Assembly (NCBI GenBank): GCA_018396995.1
Contig: JAGTQB010000010.1
Span: forward strand, 1-43,500
Source: Candidatus Bathyarchaeota archaeon
GTDB lineage: Archaea; Thermoproteota; Bathyarchaeia; Bathyarchaeales; DTEX01
Direction of reading: 5' to 3'
DNA length: 43,500 nt
Below the pieces are notes generated by a model. It was not told the origin of the DNA, ran no database searches, and saw only the letters and a list, made by a program, of their open reading frames with translations. The position numbers and the translations under genes are program-made. Shown here in pieces: positions 43,190 through 43,500 of this stretch (its first letter is position 1; the number at the start of each line of letters is the position of its first letter).

Positions 43190-43219
43190 TCAAAAACATT
43201 TCTGAAAAACTAAATCCAA

Positions 43220-43234
43220 AAATTTTATAAAAAT
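43220..43234 (+). promoter_or_regulatory. TATA-like element of the tRNA-Phe gene
   Basis: The AT-rich AATTTTATAAAAATG just upstream ends about 26 bases before the tRNA start, the usual spacing for an archaeal tRNA promoter. Confidence 0.5.
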
Positions 43235-43258
43235 GCTTATCTATACTCATTTTGGATA

Positions 43259-43351
43259 GCCGCGGTAGCTCAGTTGGGAGAGCACCCGGCTGAAGAGAAA
43301 GTAATCCCTGAAACCGGGCTGTCGCCGGTTCAAGTCCGGCCCGCGGCACCA
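43259..43351 (+). tRNA. tRNA-Phe (GAA) with 17-nt intron
   Basis: Acceptor GCCGCGG pairs with CCGCGGC. The D-arm is GCUC-AGUUGGGA-GAGC and the T-arm GCCGG-UUCAAGU-CCGGC, with A73 and CCA encoded. Anticodon stem CCCGG/CCGGG encloses CU-GAA-G, about 17 nt of intron after position 37, and A38; mature length 76. Its 3' end runs directly into the leader of an integrase gene. Confidence 0.93.
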
Positions 43352-43409
43352 GTTCTCCGGGTTCAATTCCATTCCCCATCTTTTTAAGTCCAGCGAATAT
43401 GAGTTTAGC

Positions 43410-43500
43410 GTGAAGGATGAGATCTACGATTATGATGAGAGCCTTAAGCGCTATAGGCGGATAATCGCTGGATTCGGGCGTAACGGTGAGTTGCCCTCCG
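43410..43500 (+). CDS. int: Integrase N-terminus (partial, copy 3) behind tRNA-Phe
   Basis: A GTG-started frame runs to the window edge. Its first 27 residues (for example KRYRRIIAGFG) match the N-terminus of the tyrosine recombinase at 19046-20192, with about 70 of 81 bases identical by eye. The leader between the tRNA CCA and the GTG also matches. Within the last dozen bases (GAGTTGCCCTCCG against GAGATCGCGCTCCG) one base seems to be missing, which would shift the frame, so it may already be a broken copy or an int(N) fragment. The remainder is outside the window. Confidence 0.75.
   Translation, partial: MKDEIYDYDESLKRYRRIIAGFGRNGELPS

Noticed and set aside
1-43500. CRISPR array or rRNA genes
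   Set aside because: No regularly spaced direct repeats and no rRNA-like sequence were seen on reading through.

Overview
The window is archaeal and most likely from an uncultured TACK-superphylum (Thermoproteota) lineage; I cannot name the class. The evidence is a CdvA/ESCRT-III/Vps4 (CdvABC) division operon; archaeal information genes (Rpo4, eL21, Pus10, KsgA/Dim1, class I CCA-adding enzyme, Trm-G10, archaeal RNase Z); an F420-type luciferase-family oxidoreductase; and tRNA genes interrupted after position 37. Promoters look like AT-rich TATA boxes. Starts are a mixture of ATG, GTG and TTG, many with clear GGAGG or GGTGA sites.

Layout. 1-4899 (minus): a dipeptide/oligopeptide ABC transporter (two ATPases, two permeases, and a binding protein running off the left edge). 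5000-17449 (nearly all minus): an accessory catabolic block. It has a DUF169 protein, two double-cupin proteins, a decayed HTH remnant resembling IS607 TnpA, an MBL hydrolase divergent from an F420-type oxidoreductase, a TIGR04076 protein, a ThiS/MoaD-like protein beside a tungsten aldehyde:ferredoxin oxidoreductase, and a four-gene set of two ASKHA activases plus two BcrB/BcrC/HgdA/HgdB-type subunits. The four-gene set has the composition of class I benzoyl-CoA reductase rather than of a simple 2-hydroxyacyl-CoA dehydratase.

17450-20372 is a small integrative-element scar: a decayed integrase 5' end, a PIN-domain protein with a translationally coupled 54-aa helical protein, and an integrase broken by a perfect 10-bp tandem duplication. 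The integrase abuts the 3' end of an intron-containing tRNA-Met. The same integrase 5' end with the same leader recurs at the far right of the window, directly behind an intron-containing tRNA-Phe, so one integrase family has used at least two tRNA genes here.

20411-22259 holds two branched-chain-type (LivH/LivM) permeases without their partners. 22562-24232 holds the two subunits of an aconitase-X enzyme, probably phosphomevalonate dehydratase of the archaeal mevalonate route; a class II HMG-CoA reductase for the same route lies at 31400-32710. 24409-31357 is mostly RNA-processing housekeeping: a RIO-like kinase, CCA-adding enzyme, ThpR, UPF0200, UPF0201, a TIM-barrel protein, RNase Z and Trm-G10.

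33031-36380 is the division operon, in the order short ESCRT-III, CdvA, ESCRT-III with winged helix, CdvC. It is followed by tRNA-Gln, nicotinamidase and a class II (B12) ribonucleotide reductase. 39513-43189 is the conserved archaeal cluster Pus10 - eL21 - Rpo4 - DUF655 - KsgA, read leftward, and the window ends with tRNA-Phe and the partial integrase. No rRNA gene or CRISPR array was seen.
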